A stretch of DNA of 64,000 nt, from positions 1-64,000 of the forward strand of contig JASANG010000968.1 of the NCBI GenBank assembly GCA_030248215.1, read 5' to 3'. The notes below the pieces were generated by a model. That model searched no databases. It had not been told where the DNA came from and worked only from the letters and a program-made list of their open reading frames with translations. Of the stretch, positions 55,728-64,000 are shown one piece after another; within the stretch, counting starts at the first letter, position 1; every line of letters begins with the position of its first letter. Both the position numbers and the translations under genes were made by a program. Source of the stretch: Enoplolaimus lenunculus. Lineage: Eukaryota > Nematoda > Enoplea > Enoplida > Thoracostomopsidae.

Positions 55728-58700
55728 GTGAGCAATTCTTAGATGTGAGGGTTCAAAATTGGCACGCAAGTCTAAACCCATAACTTGTTTCAAGCATTGA
55801 TTCAAATCACAAGTTCACGGGCAGAAAGCGTTTACAATCACCACTCAGCTATAGAAGCTTGACGCTTTAGCATAAAAGGACTTTGACGTCTTGTGGAGAT
55901 TTTGTACTGCGTTCGTAGCAGTTGCTAAATGTTGTGCATTGCTTGATAATTCACTTGTACAGATTGGTCTAAGTTGCTCACAGTCTACTCTATGTGAGAT
56001 GGGAACAAATACCCTACATCTAAAAAACACCGAGACTAAAATCCGCTACATCTGTAGAACTAACTTTGAACTATAATTCACAGGCATTAGGCTTACAACA
56101 GAATGAATTGTTAAAAATAAGGGCAGTACCGGCGGAAGCGCCCTCCAAACCCCCCAATTAGAGGGACCGACCCTTGGAGGCCACAGTTTAGCAAACTAAA
56201 ATTTTTTCGCTGATCACAAAGTTGTAGAATTGTAAATATAAGGCAGATCAAAAGTCTAATTTTTCGTCAATTTTATTCTATTTCAAAGTTATTATCGATC
56301 AGTGTTAGTCAATCTGTACTTCATACTGGAAAATCGTTTGAATTTAAATTTCTGACAGGCATAATTTGAAATTTTATCGTTTTGTTCCAGTGTGTTGCCA
56401 AGAGCGGTCTGGGGGTATTGACCGTCGATATCGATGAACGAAAGAAATATTGCAAAATTTTACTGGATTTTCGCACGTTTCGCGAATTTTTTTTCCTGCT
56501 GTTTGTGATGTGTAAAATTTTTGGTTAAACTTTGCTGTGCCTTTCGGGTTTAACTTTTTCTAAGATTCTGCGAATTAAATTGACGGCAACGCCGAACCAG
56601 ATTTTATTATTTCTAAAATTTTAGGATTCAAAGGCTTAAAATCAATTTTTTATTAAACTCGATACATTATCAAATTTATTATCGCCTGCTTTTGACGACT
56701 CCAAGCGTATCACAACACTTTTTAAAACAATTTTAAACCTGTCTAACCAGAATTTGAGCCAATTTTATAATTTCAAATATTTTAGCCAGCCAAAGATGCA
56801 ATCAAATTTTAGTATATATTTTATTGTTTTAAAAAATTTATAGGTACCAATGAAGACTAAATCTGAATTTTTGACAAATTCGATTCGATCTCAAACCTAT
56901 TTTCGACCCGCGTCGGCATCGGGGCTTTGACTTCAACGAACATCACAACGCAACTTCGAACTTGCCAAGCTTTCGAGTAAAAAACTGGAATATATCGAAC
57001 TCATAAATGGCGGCGTGCCCCTGGTGGTCTCTCGCAGTATTCGTGCTTGCTTATGTAAATTATACAATGCATTCAAAGTGTTTGTAGCAACTGCCAAAAT
57101 TTGTAGATATGCCAGGTTACAGATTTTCAACTTTGCTTGTAAGTCAACGAAAACCCTTGTATGCCTCTTCTAAACAATTGTTAGTCCCACTAGCAAAGGT
57201 GAGCTGGCTACGGGCCTACTTAGAAGGGAGGTCGTTTTTTCATTCCCTGTTGCTCGCAGATTTATTAAAAATAGCAAAATTAAAATTGTTATTTTTCGTT
57301 AAAATATATAGAAAACGTGTAAAAATTTGTTAAAATAACAATTAATGTTCTTGTTTTTCAACAAAAATTTATTGTTTACTTTAATGGATGGCCTCTTTTA
57401 AACAGGTTACCTAAAGCCCCGACCGGTAACCATTACCTCACAATTTTCATCCTCAGAAAATTTTTGGTGAAAAATTGCGTTCCATATTAACATTTGCCAG
57501 CCCTCCACCGTTTGAAATGTCTTAATCCGCCGCTGATTCGGCTCTGATTCTATTGCTAAAACACTGGTTTCTAAAACTAAAATTCAGTTATAGTTCTTAA
57601 GGCCCATGTTACTTTAAGGGGCATCCAGGTTCCTGGTGGGTCCATAAAAGTGTAGGTTTAGATTCTAGATTACATTTTTTGCTTAGGCTAGGCTTTTAGG
57701 CTTAGGGACACATTTTTGCAACGCTTAGGCTTACTTAGGCTTGGGCTTAGGAATACGCTTTAATCTACTGTTACGCCCCTTAAAGCAACGTTGCCCGTTC
57801 GTTAAGATATTAATGTTTACAGTGAATTGCGTTTAGGTCAAAAGTTGCAATTGTAATATTGCATTTCTAAACGCATTTTTGCATACAGCAGTTGGTTTGG
57901 TATGCAATATTATTTCGCTATTTATTAAAACATAATTGCCTAATTTGGTTTAACTCTGGTATACTTTCTCCAACCGTTAGGTTAAAGTGGACGCTTAGGT
58001 GTAGGCTTAGGTTAAGGATTAGTGTGGCGCTATACATGTCGTGTGGCGCCGTCTGGTGCAAAAAAATTTTGTTTGAAAATCGATATACAGTGCCATGCGG
58101 CAATACACGTCCGTTGCGGTATGGTGTCGCCGGACCGCATCGGACAACACTGGACGACACCGGACGGCGCTGTTCGACAATTAAATGGTCCATAGTTATA
58201 GCACCATCTTAAGCCATAGGCATCGGTACGATTTTTTGCGAACGGTAGCCGAAACCTTAAGCTTGAGCCTAAGCTTAAGCTTGAGCCTAAGCGTAAGCTT
58301 GTGCTGTAAGCGTGTGTGACGAATGGTACAATAGCGTTATGTTGCATATTTCGCATAACGTTTTTAAGTTTTTCGCGTTTCCACGCGAAAGTGTAAGTTT
58401 ATATTAAGATTGGTAGGATTTTGTCAAATTTTGGCCAAAATCTTGCAATTAAGATTGAATTATTTAAACACGAAACCGAGTTAACGCAACAAAGTTATGC
58501 AATTATAGAATTTTTGTAATCTGTGTAAATAGCTTTTTATTTTGCTAAAATTAATACGCGAGAATTTACGGTTTCAACCGCAACGACTGCAAATAAATGA
58601 CAGATATTCACACAAATGTGTGTAGCATCTATTGCTGACTGCTAATTAATCGCATAATTTTTGAACCATTGAATCGAGTATAAATGTTAATATCCAGTTA

Positions 58701-58930
58701 GGAAATTGAATATTTGAATAGAACTCGTGGTTTATATACTAAAGACAGTGAAATTAGAAAATTTTTACTGCATTCTAAACTAGTGAATCCCGCGTATTAT
58801 AAACGGTTTCTTTCTACTTTGTGTTCTGTTTGATGTTTAGAACACGCTTTGGTTTAACAGTTTAGTCAAGGGCACAATAGCTATTTAACCAATTATTCGC
58901 TTAAACTTTCTTATTTTTATTGTTTTTCAG
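55728..58930. other. Long non-coding stretch after the last Ig exon
   Basis: Probably the last intron. It holds a CAGGCCCGTAGCC-family fragment (57112-57218), a telomere-like MITE (57600-57795), a GGCGCTATACATGTCGTG-type CpG-rich block (58024-58200; related to 12622-12655 and 46700-46845) and a short AAGCTTGAGCCTAAGC run (58255-58305). 55790-57100 shows nothing I can name. Confidence 0.5.
57600..57795. mobile_element. Telomere-like MITE, second subfamily
   Basis: Left GGCCCATGTTACTTTAAGG then GGCATCCAGGTTCCTGGTGG, right TACGCCCCTTAAAGCAACG; core GCTTAGGCTTACTTAGGC. Flanks GTTCTTAA and GTTCGTTA agree at 6 of 8. Confidence 0.75.
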
Positions 58931-58959
58931 AAAAATTTTTGAGTAAAAATATTAAATGA
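58931..58959 (+). CDS. Candidate terminal exon with stop codon
   Basis: After a strong acceptor (TTATTTTTATTGTTTTTCAG) the required phase reads EKFLSKNIK and then TGA (58957-58959). It would give the protein a nine-residue tail after the last Ig. The evidence is only splice-site quality and phase; another acceptor near 57890 (tail VGLVCNIISLFIKT, stop) is weaker. The intron before it would be 3.2 kb, the longest in the window. Possible polyadenylation signals AATAAA lie at 59939 and 60207. Confidence 0.35.
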
Positions 58960-59100
58960 CGAGATGAAATATTTGTTTCATTTGCCAACGCTAGTGCCCT
59001 TGGCTTACCAACTGTTTCCGTTTGTGTTTTGTTAATTGGCATAAAAACTGCTGATTTCTTTATAGCGCTGCGTCCGAACGCTTTAATATTTTACGTCAAG

Positions 59101-59310
59101 GTCTGTATTCTCAAATATGACATCTGTTTACCAGTTAGTGATTGGTTTTCCAACAACAAAACTACAACATTTACAATTTAGAAGTTGTGCATACAACAAA
59201 ATGAGATTTGGTCAAGAAGTGTTGCAAATTTAATTTTTTATCGTATCGAAAGTGTCACGATTATTTATTATCAACTTTTGATAGGTGCTATACACATTTG
59301 AGAATATGGG
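59101..59310. mobile_element. ATTCTCAAATGTGTATAGCACC element
   Basis: Left GTCTGTATTCTCAAATATGA, right TTTTGATAGGTGCTATACAC then ATTTGAGAATATGGG. Interior diverged from other copies. Confidence 0.65.
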
Positions 59311-60408
59311 CTGCAATTAATTAAAAAAACGATGTTTTTGTGCGTTTTATGTGAAATGTTGGAAGCGCGCTGATTACTGTTTAATTATAGTTTTCATTGT
59401 TTGGGGCCTTTATTTCAAATTTTGAACTAACCAAGGTGCAATCGGGATGTCGGTTCTAGTGGTAAAATTTGGTTTTTTAAACTACACAGCGGAGATTACA
59501 TAGAAAATTAATAATTTTCCGGAAAGGGTTATATTTCATTATCCGGTTTCAGTAGTAAATCGTGTACTACTTTTCCGTTTGGTTTCTGGTGATGGTTCCG
59601 GTAAAAGGTTTTAATGCCAATTGCGCCCTGACCACAACCTATTACGACGGATTCAAATGTGCAGTAGAATTGGCCTATTTTCTCGTACTGCAAAGGCCTG
59701 AGTTTAAAATTCTGTTAAATTAAAATAATTTATTATTTTGCAATATTTTGTCTTAATTTTTGTCACAGCCGCTGAAATGCGATGTTGATCAAATTTAAGT
59801 TTGTTTGGTGGTATACAAATGACACTGGTACAATTTGGATTTTTTAAAATTGACTTTAATTTAGATTTACCTGAGATATTTTCTCGGTTTCACTATTTTT
59901 CTCTCTATTCATAGTTTGTAGTTTTATTGTTTTATTGAATAAAATTTCAGATAAATATTAGCTGTTTTGAAACAAAGAATGATTGTAGTTTTCTTAATCT
60001 ATATAATTAAAGCCGAACTGTCCCACAAACGTATTTTTGGCAACTTTCCAGCATTACATCGTTTGTTAACAACATTTTGCAAGAACAGAAACGTGACTGT
60101 TCTGCGAAAAGAAATTTTACATGCAGATTGTTGTGCATTTGTTAACATTTGCGCATCGCGAGGAAAGCGGCTGACTTGCGAAAGTTTACCGCTGCAGATT
60201 ATTCTAAATAAATTTTGATTAATTTTCTATTTTTTCGATTTCCGAACCTCAATTTTTGTTTCTTAAGCACTTGTTTTAACTGGTTGCACTGCCTGAATAG
60301 TACTGGGTATTCCGTTTATAAGATTGCTACTGACTAATAAATGCTTGCGTTTGCCACCTGAATCTGAATTTATTTGATTTGTCTCCGTCTGATTGAAACC
60401 TCTGCAAC
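59311..60408. other. Non-coding stretch, possible 3' UTR or intergenic
   Basis: No domain-bearing exon. An 83-codon + frame (59967-60218) has no recognisable similarity and ends over an AATAAA (60207). If the stop at 58957 is right, part of this stretch may be the 3' UTR. Confidence 0.35.
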
Positions 60409-60780
60409 AGGGTACAACCGGAGGTATACCTCCTTCTCCGGCTCCGGCAGAAAATCGGCCTCCGGCTTCAGCTGCGGCTCCGGTAGTTTTTTGCCGGAGG
60501 TTCCGGCAATTTCGGTAGTAAATTTTGCATAATTTTGTAAAATTTGTCTGTTTAGCACGTTTCGTTTTACTTTTGTCAGTATTTTCAAGAAAGAATTTCT
60601 GAAAATTCGCAGAAAATGAGCGTAAAACCCGAACAAATTAACAACAAATATTGCAGATATTGGCTAAAATTAACTAATTAGCCGTCATTTTTAATACCAA
60701 ATTTCGCCTCACTTCCGGTTCCGCCAGGTTTCGTTGACCTCCGGCGCTGGCTCCGGTATTTTTTCTTCCAGTTGCACCCT
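60409..60780. mobile_element. AGGGTGCAAC-ended MITE with 10-bp flanking duplication
   Basis: 372 bp; ends AGGGTACAACCGGAGG and CTTCCAGTTGCACCCT, flanked on both sides by CCTCTGCAAC. Interior has many CCGGCTCCGG/CCTCCGG words near each end and an AT-rich middle. hAT-like by its end sequence, although 8 bp is the usual duplication. Confidence 0.82.
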
Positions 60781-60861
60781 CCTCTGCAACACAGATTCTA
60801 TCGAATGTCAATGTTACCCCCCTTTCCTTCGCTTTACGTTCCAAGAATGGTGTCCCGCTTT

Positions 60862-61039
60862 CAACGGCGGATCCAGAAATTTCTGACACGGGTGGGCTGG
60901 TAAATGTTTTGAAACGCAATCCTTCACCTAAAGCACTCTTTGAGGGGGAAAATTGTATGGTAAACGATCTTTCCATTTTATCACAAAAATTTCTAAAGGA
61001 CGACGTACGCCCTTCCGCCGTCCTGTGGATCCGCTAGTG
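60862..61039. mobile_element. hAT-like MITE, CAACGGCGGATCC ends
   Basis: 178 bp; left CAACGGCGGATCCAG, right CTGTGGATCCGCTAGTG, flanks CCCGCTTT and TCCGCTTT (7 of 8). Relative of 9328-9525; inserted 81 bp from the previous MITE. Confidence 0.82.
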
Positions 61040-61374
61040 TCCGCTTTCTCACTTAACCGCAGTAAAGTATGCTTAAATATTAAATTAATGCTTGGACTTG
61101 CTTTGGCTTAAGTTTTGTTTTAGACTGTGTTTATTGCGCTGAGGAGGCTTAAACTAAGGAATATGTTTTGGTTGTTACATTGCTAAAAGTAATATTGGTC
61201 CGAATCTTCAGGACCCACTCTAGTCTTGATATACTCGGAACATATGTTAATTTGGCTTATAACGGAAAACAGATACCAATTTTGATACCAAAAACTTTTT
61301 AAAACCATTACGGAACATTGCCACTTCAGTGCCTTCTTGAGCCTGTCTGGCTATACGCTCTTCTATTCATCGGC

Positions 61375-61546
61375 CAATGTACAGAACAAGACCGTAACAG
61401 CAGTATAGGCATATCCCAAATCTAAGCGTGTAGAATGTGTTATACACCTATTAAGCCTACAGCAAAAAAATAGTCTAAAGCTTAAGCATACTGTATTGCA
61501 GTCGCGCAGAAAAACGTTCCGCTCCTGATCGCGTTTACATGAAGCC
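61375..61546. mobile_element. Telomere-like MITE, copy 11
   Basis: Left CGGCCAATGTACAGAAC, right AACGTTCCGCTCCTGATC then GCGTTTACAT; core mostly eroded (TCTAAGCG, TTAAGCC). Confidence 0.65.
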
Positions 61547-61745
61547 ATTTATCAAAAGCAAATGCAATTTTATTTAACATCAGTTTTTAATATATAAACC
61601 AAAAATTCACAACGACAGGAAACAAAACATAGGTATTTTAAACCTTTATACATTGTATAGAGACAATTGTGTGGCGGAAACGCTAAAGATTTGAAAAAAG
61701 AATTGATTCTGAAACAAACTGATGGGCTGTATTCATTAAAAATAC

Positions 61746-61890
61746 GGCCCATGTTACTTTAAGGGGCGTCCAGGTTTCTGGTGAGTCCATAAAAGAGTAG
61801 GTTTAGATTCTAGATTACAGTTTTTTTGCTTAGGCTTAGGCTTAGGAATACGCTTAATCTACTGTTACGCCCGTTAAAGTAACATTGGAC
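61746..61890. mobile_element. Telomere-like MITE, second subfamily, exact 8-bp TSD
   Basis: 145 bp; left GGCCCATGTTACTTTAAGGG then GCGTCCAGGTTTCTGGTG, right CGTTAAAGTAACATTGGAC; flanks are both AAAAATAC. Only three TTAGGC-type units. Confidence 0.88.
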
Positions 61891-61951
61891 AAAAATACAG
61901 TGACCATATTATTGTTGTTTAAAAACAAATACTCTACTATAAGCACAAACT

Positions 61952-62121
61952 GACCAATGTAAAGATCAGGGGCGGAACTTGTGTTCTGTAGAATTGGAAT
62001 AGAGTATGCTTAACCATTCAATTAATTTTTTAGTTAGGCTTAGTTATAAGCTCATTCTTACGCTTAGGTTTAAAAACAATATGCTTATACCGCTGTTTCG
62101 CACCTGTTCTATGCATTGGCC
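61952..62121. mobile_element. Telomere-like MITE, copy 12
   Basis: 170 bp; left GACCAATGTAAAGATCAGGG, right CACCTGTTCTATGCATTGGCC-type end; flanks CACAAACT and CACACACT (7 of 8). Confidence 0.82.
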
Positions 62122-62191
62122 CACACACTTAGTCAAGTTATAATTATGGGTCATCCACGTATGTAATGCTTACATTATTACAAAATATATT

Positions 62192-62325
62192 GTAGCTTTC
62201 GCCTAAGCCTAAGCGTAAGAATGAGCTTATACCTAAGCCTAAACATAAAAAAACTAATGTAAAGCTTACGCTTGCTCTATTGCAGTCCCACAGAAGAACG
62301 TTCCACCCCTGATCTTTACATAAAC
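62192..62325. mobile_element. Telomere-like MITE, right part
   Basis: CCTAAGCCTAAGCGTAAGAA, AAGCTTACGCTTGCTCTATT, GTTCCACCCCTGATCTTTAC; left terminus missing. Confidence 0.6.
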
Positions 62326-63385
62326 GAGATATAGTATGAAAGTGATGCCCAAAACGCGTCTAAGCATTTATCGCTTGGGCGGCGGTAACAGAAAACAACA
62401 TAACACTACACGTTTTATATATGAATTTAAGATAAGTAAATATTGTATATACTAAATTTGACAATACCTGAGCAATAACCAAGCCCAAATCCAGCGAGAG
62501 AATTTCCATATTTACCCAATTTCTAACGTAGATCATAAATTTGAAACTAAAATGCATACCAAAGTTCAGAAAATGCGTCAAACTCAGTGCTGTAGCGCGA
62601 CCTGAATAAGAGGAGGGACTGATATTTATTTTGCATCTCCACAGAAGGTGTTATTTTTAACGCATTCTTTGTTATTTGGACACCTTTGTTTTGTTTATTC
62701 CATTTTCTACAATTTCACTTTTCGTTTATGACATTTGCTCTAATTTCCTTAAATTACTTAGGAATTTGTTTTTAATAATCAAGTATAGTATTTCTATAAA
62801 AATAACTAATTATTCAACTTTTTCTCACAATTTTAATCGAATATTAAATTTTACACCCCTCAGCGGCACAGTTGTGTAACTTTACAACTGGGAATAAAAA
62901 TTTAGACATAAAGAAAGTACTTAGTTTCAGAACTAAGAAACAACTCTGCTGCCGACAAATTTTCACTAGAACGACAATATTTCACGGTAAAATCACTTAA
63001 AATAATGTCCGGCCGGATACTGTATCACTAGAAATAACTTCCGGACGGACACTGTTTTACGCGAACACTCTAAAATATTAATGCGAGGCCTAGGTATCCT
63101 TTAAAATTAAGAAAATTAAAATTTTTAAAATACTAAAATACAATTTGCTTGATGTATCTGGAGAGTTCAAACGGCGATGTTTTGATTGACAGGTTACTGT
63201 TCGAAACCCTATAATTGAAGCTATGCCGGGGCCAATGGTTAAAACTTAAATTTTTAATAAATTCACATGAAAGAACGCCGCAGTTCAACAGCATTTTTCA
63301 ACAATTCAAATAGATTTCAATAGTGAAATTCGTTTAGAATATAAAAGTAAATTAACAAAAATTAAATACGTAACATTCAGTTCAG
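62326..63385. other. Non-coding stretch with few recognisable parts
   Basis: Only a left-end fragment of the CTGTAGTGACCCG family (62592-62645: CGCGACCTGAATAAGAGGAG) is recognised. No coding exon seen. Confidence 0.4.
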
Positions 63386-63395
63386 AGTACATCGA

Positions 63396-63481
63396 AAATT
63401 ATTATTGTTATACTGTTATTATTAATATTATAATTATTATTACTATTGTTATTATTATTAGTATTATTAATATTGAATATT
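63396..63481. repeat. ATT microsatellite
   Basis: Imperfect ATT/ATA repeats; a second shorter ATT run lies at 63788-63812. Confidence 0.85.
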
Positions 63482-63952
63482 ATGCCAAAAGCGGATACTG
63501 ATTCTAGACAATAAATAAAATTAGTGACCGTTACGATTGGGTCATAGGTCACCAAACATGCGACCCACACCAGTATTTACGATGTCGAAAATGAGGCCAA
63601 AAACAACAAATGTCCACAAATTAAGCACGGCTGTTTGTAGTTCTGGCTTTCTCCTGCAGTTACTGTCCTATCTGGTCCGACAAATCGCAACGCGCGATAG
63701 GTACATTTTAAAAAACACTGAACGTGTGAAGTAGTATATTCATGTATAAAACGTTATCACCGACTCTTGATATAATATTATTAATATACTTAATTATTAT
63801 TATTATTATTACCCAGAGAAATTGCATTGTACTACATATACAAAAGCCAAACACATAAGCATAATGAGTATAACAGCACACAGAGATCAGCAAAAGGCTT
63901 TATATACAATATAACAAATGATCTGTATATGATCCAGGTGTTATTAATTTAA

Positions 63953-64000
63953 CTTGCAGCTGCTAATAAATTCATTAAAAATCATAGCTTGGAATTTAGA
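63953..64000. mobile_element. GCAAGTTTTTGCTGCGA-family element, cut by the window edge
   Basis: CTTGCAGCTGCTAATAAATTC and ATTAAAAATCATAGCTTGGA match the interior of the 44525-44803 copy; the rest lies outside the window. Confidence 0.55.

Noticed and set aside
4328-55727. Twitchin (unc-22) or UNC-89 (obscurin) as the gene identity
   Set aside because: Twitchin has about five Ig domains after its kinase and a different tail; UNC-89 has two kinase domains with an Ig-Fn3 between. Fourteen Ig domains and one Fn3 after a single kinase fit TTN-1 better, though only a search would settle it.
59967-60218. 83-codon + frame after AAAATTTCAG
   Set aside because: No domain resemblance, the frame does not continue the phase from exon 53, and the phase-compatible frame stops within four codons; kept only as possible 3' UTR.
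60370-60976. Two minus-strand frames of 88 and 100 codons
   Set aside because: They run across the two MITEs at 60409 and 60862 and reflect their GC-rich ends.
1-64000. Search for retrovirus-like, LTR, Polinton or other capsid-bearing elements, LINEs and CRISPR arrays
   Set aside because: No reverse transcriptase, integrase, capsid or long terminal repeat signature was seen; regular arrays here are tandem repeats without spacers.

Overview
The window is animal nuclear DNA carrying the 3' part of one very large muscle gene on the + strand. I read 53 exons between 4328 and 55727. Every junction is a GT-AG pair and the codon phase runs through all of them without a break, giving about 3,536 codons: 17 immunoglobulin (Ig) domains, 8 fibronectin type III (Fn3) domains and one complete titin-like protein kinase with its C-terminal regulatory tail. 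The kinase sequence, the tail with an [12 protein letters not shown] segment, and the 14 Ig domains after the kinase fit a nematode TTN-1 (titin)-type protein better than twitchin/projectin or UNC-89. The 5' part of the gene lies left of the window; the true 3' end is uncertain (best candidate stop exon at 58931-58959).

Layout: 1-4327 is non-coding and repeat-rich (probably an upstream intron). 4328-16316 encodes Ig-Fn3x6-Ig-Ig. 16605-17855 is one long exon with an Fn3 domain and a Thr/Glu/Lys-rich linker. 18810-23007 encodes the kinase and tail. 23539-55727 encodes 14 Ig domains and one Fn3, with a hydrophilic linker at 43508-45712. 55728-64000 holds repeats and possibly the last exon and 3' UTR.

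Introns make up about 80% of the gene span. They are filled with short non-autonomous DNA transposons (MITEs), several with readable target-site duplications (TSDs). They include at least 15 copies of a family with GGCCCATGTAAAGATC-type termini and 8-bp TSDs (hAT-like) whose core is a degenerate TTAGGC array, the same hexamer as the nematode telomere repeat. With the TTN-1-type gene this suggests a nematode, or a close relative such as a nematomorph, with a large repeat-rich genome; the species is not identifiable from the sequence alone.

The most unusual pattern is that many tandem arrays sit exactly on exon-intron borders of this gene and copy the splice site with a few bases of exon: 13 copies of a donor at 10836-11160, four at 27060-27487, a donor-derived minisatellite at 29072-29360, nine acceptors at 49213-50754, and at 31137-31745 four extra 36-nt acceptor-to-donor units that would be in-frame cassette exons. 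Two decayed single copies of exon starts lie at 35521-35570 and 52164-52236. No virus-like element, CRISPR array, rRNA or second protein gene was recognised.
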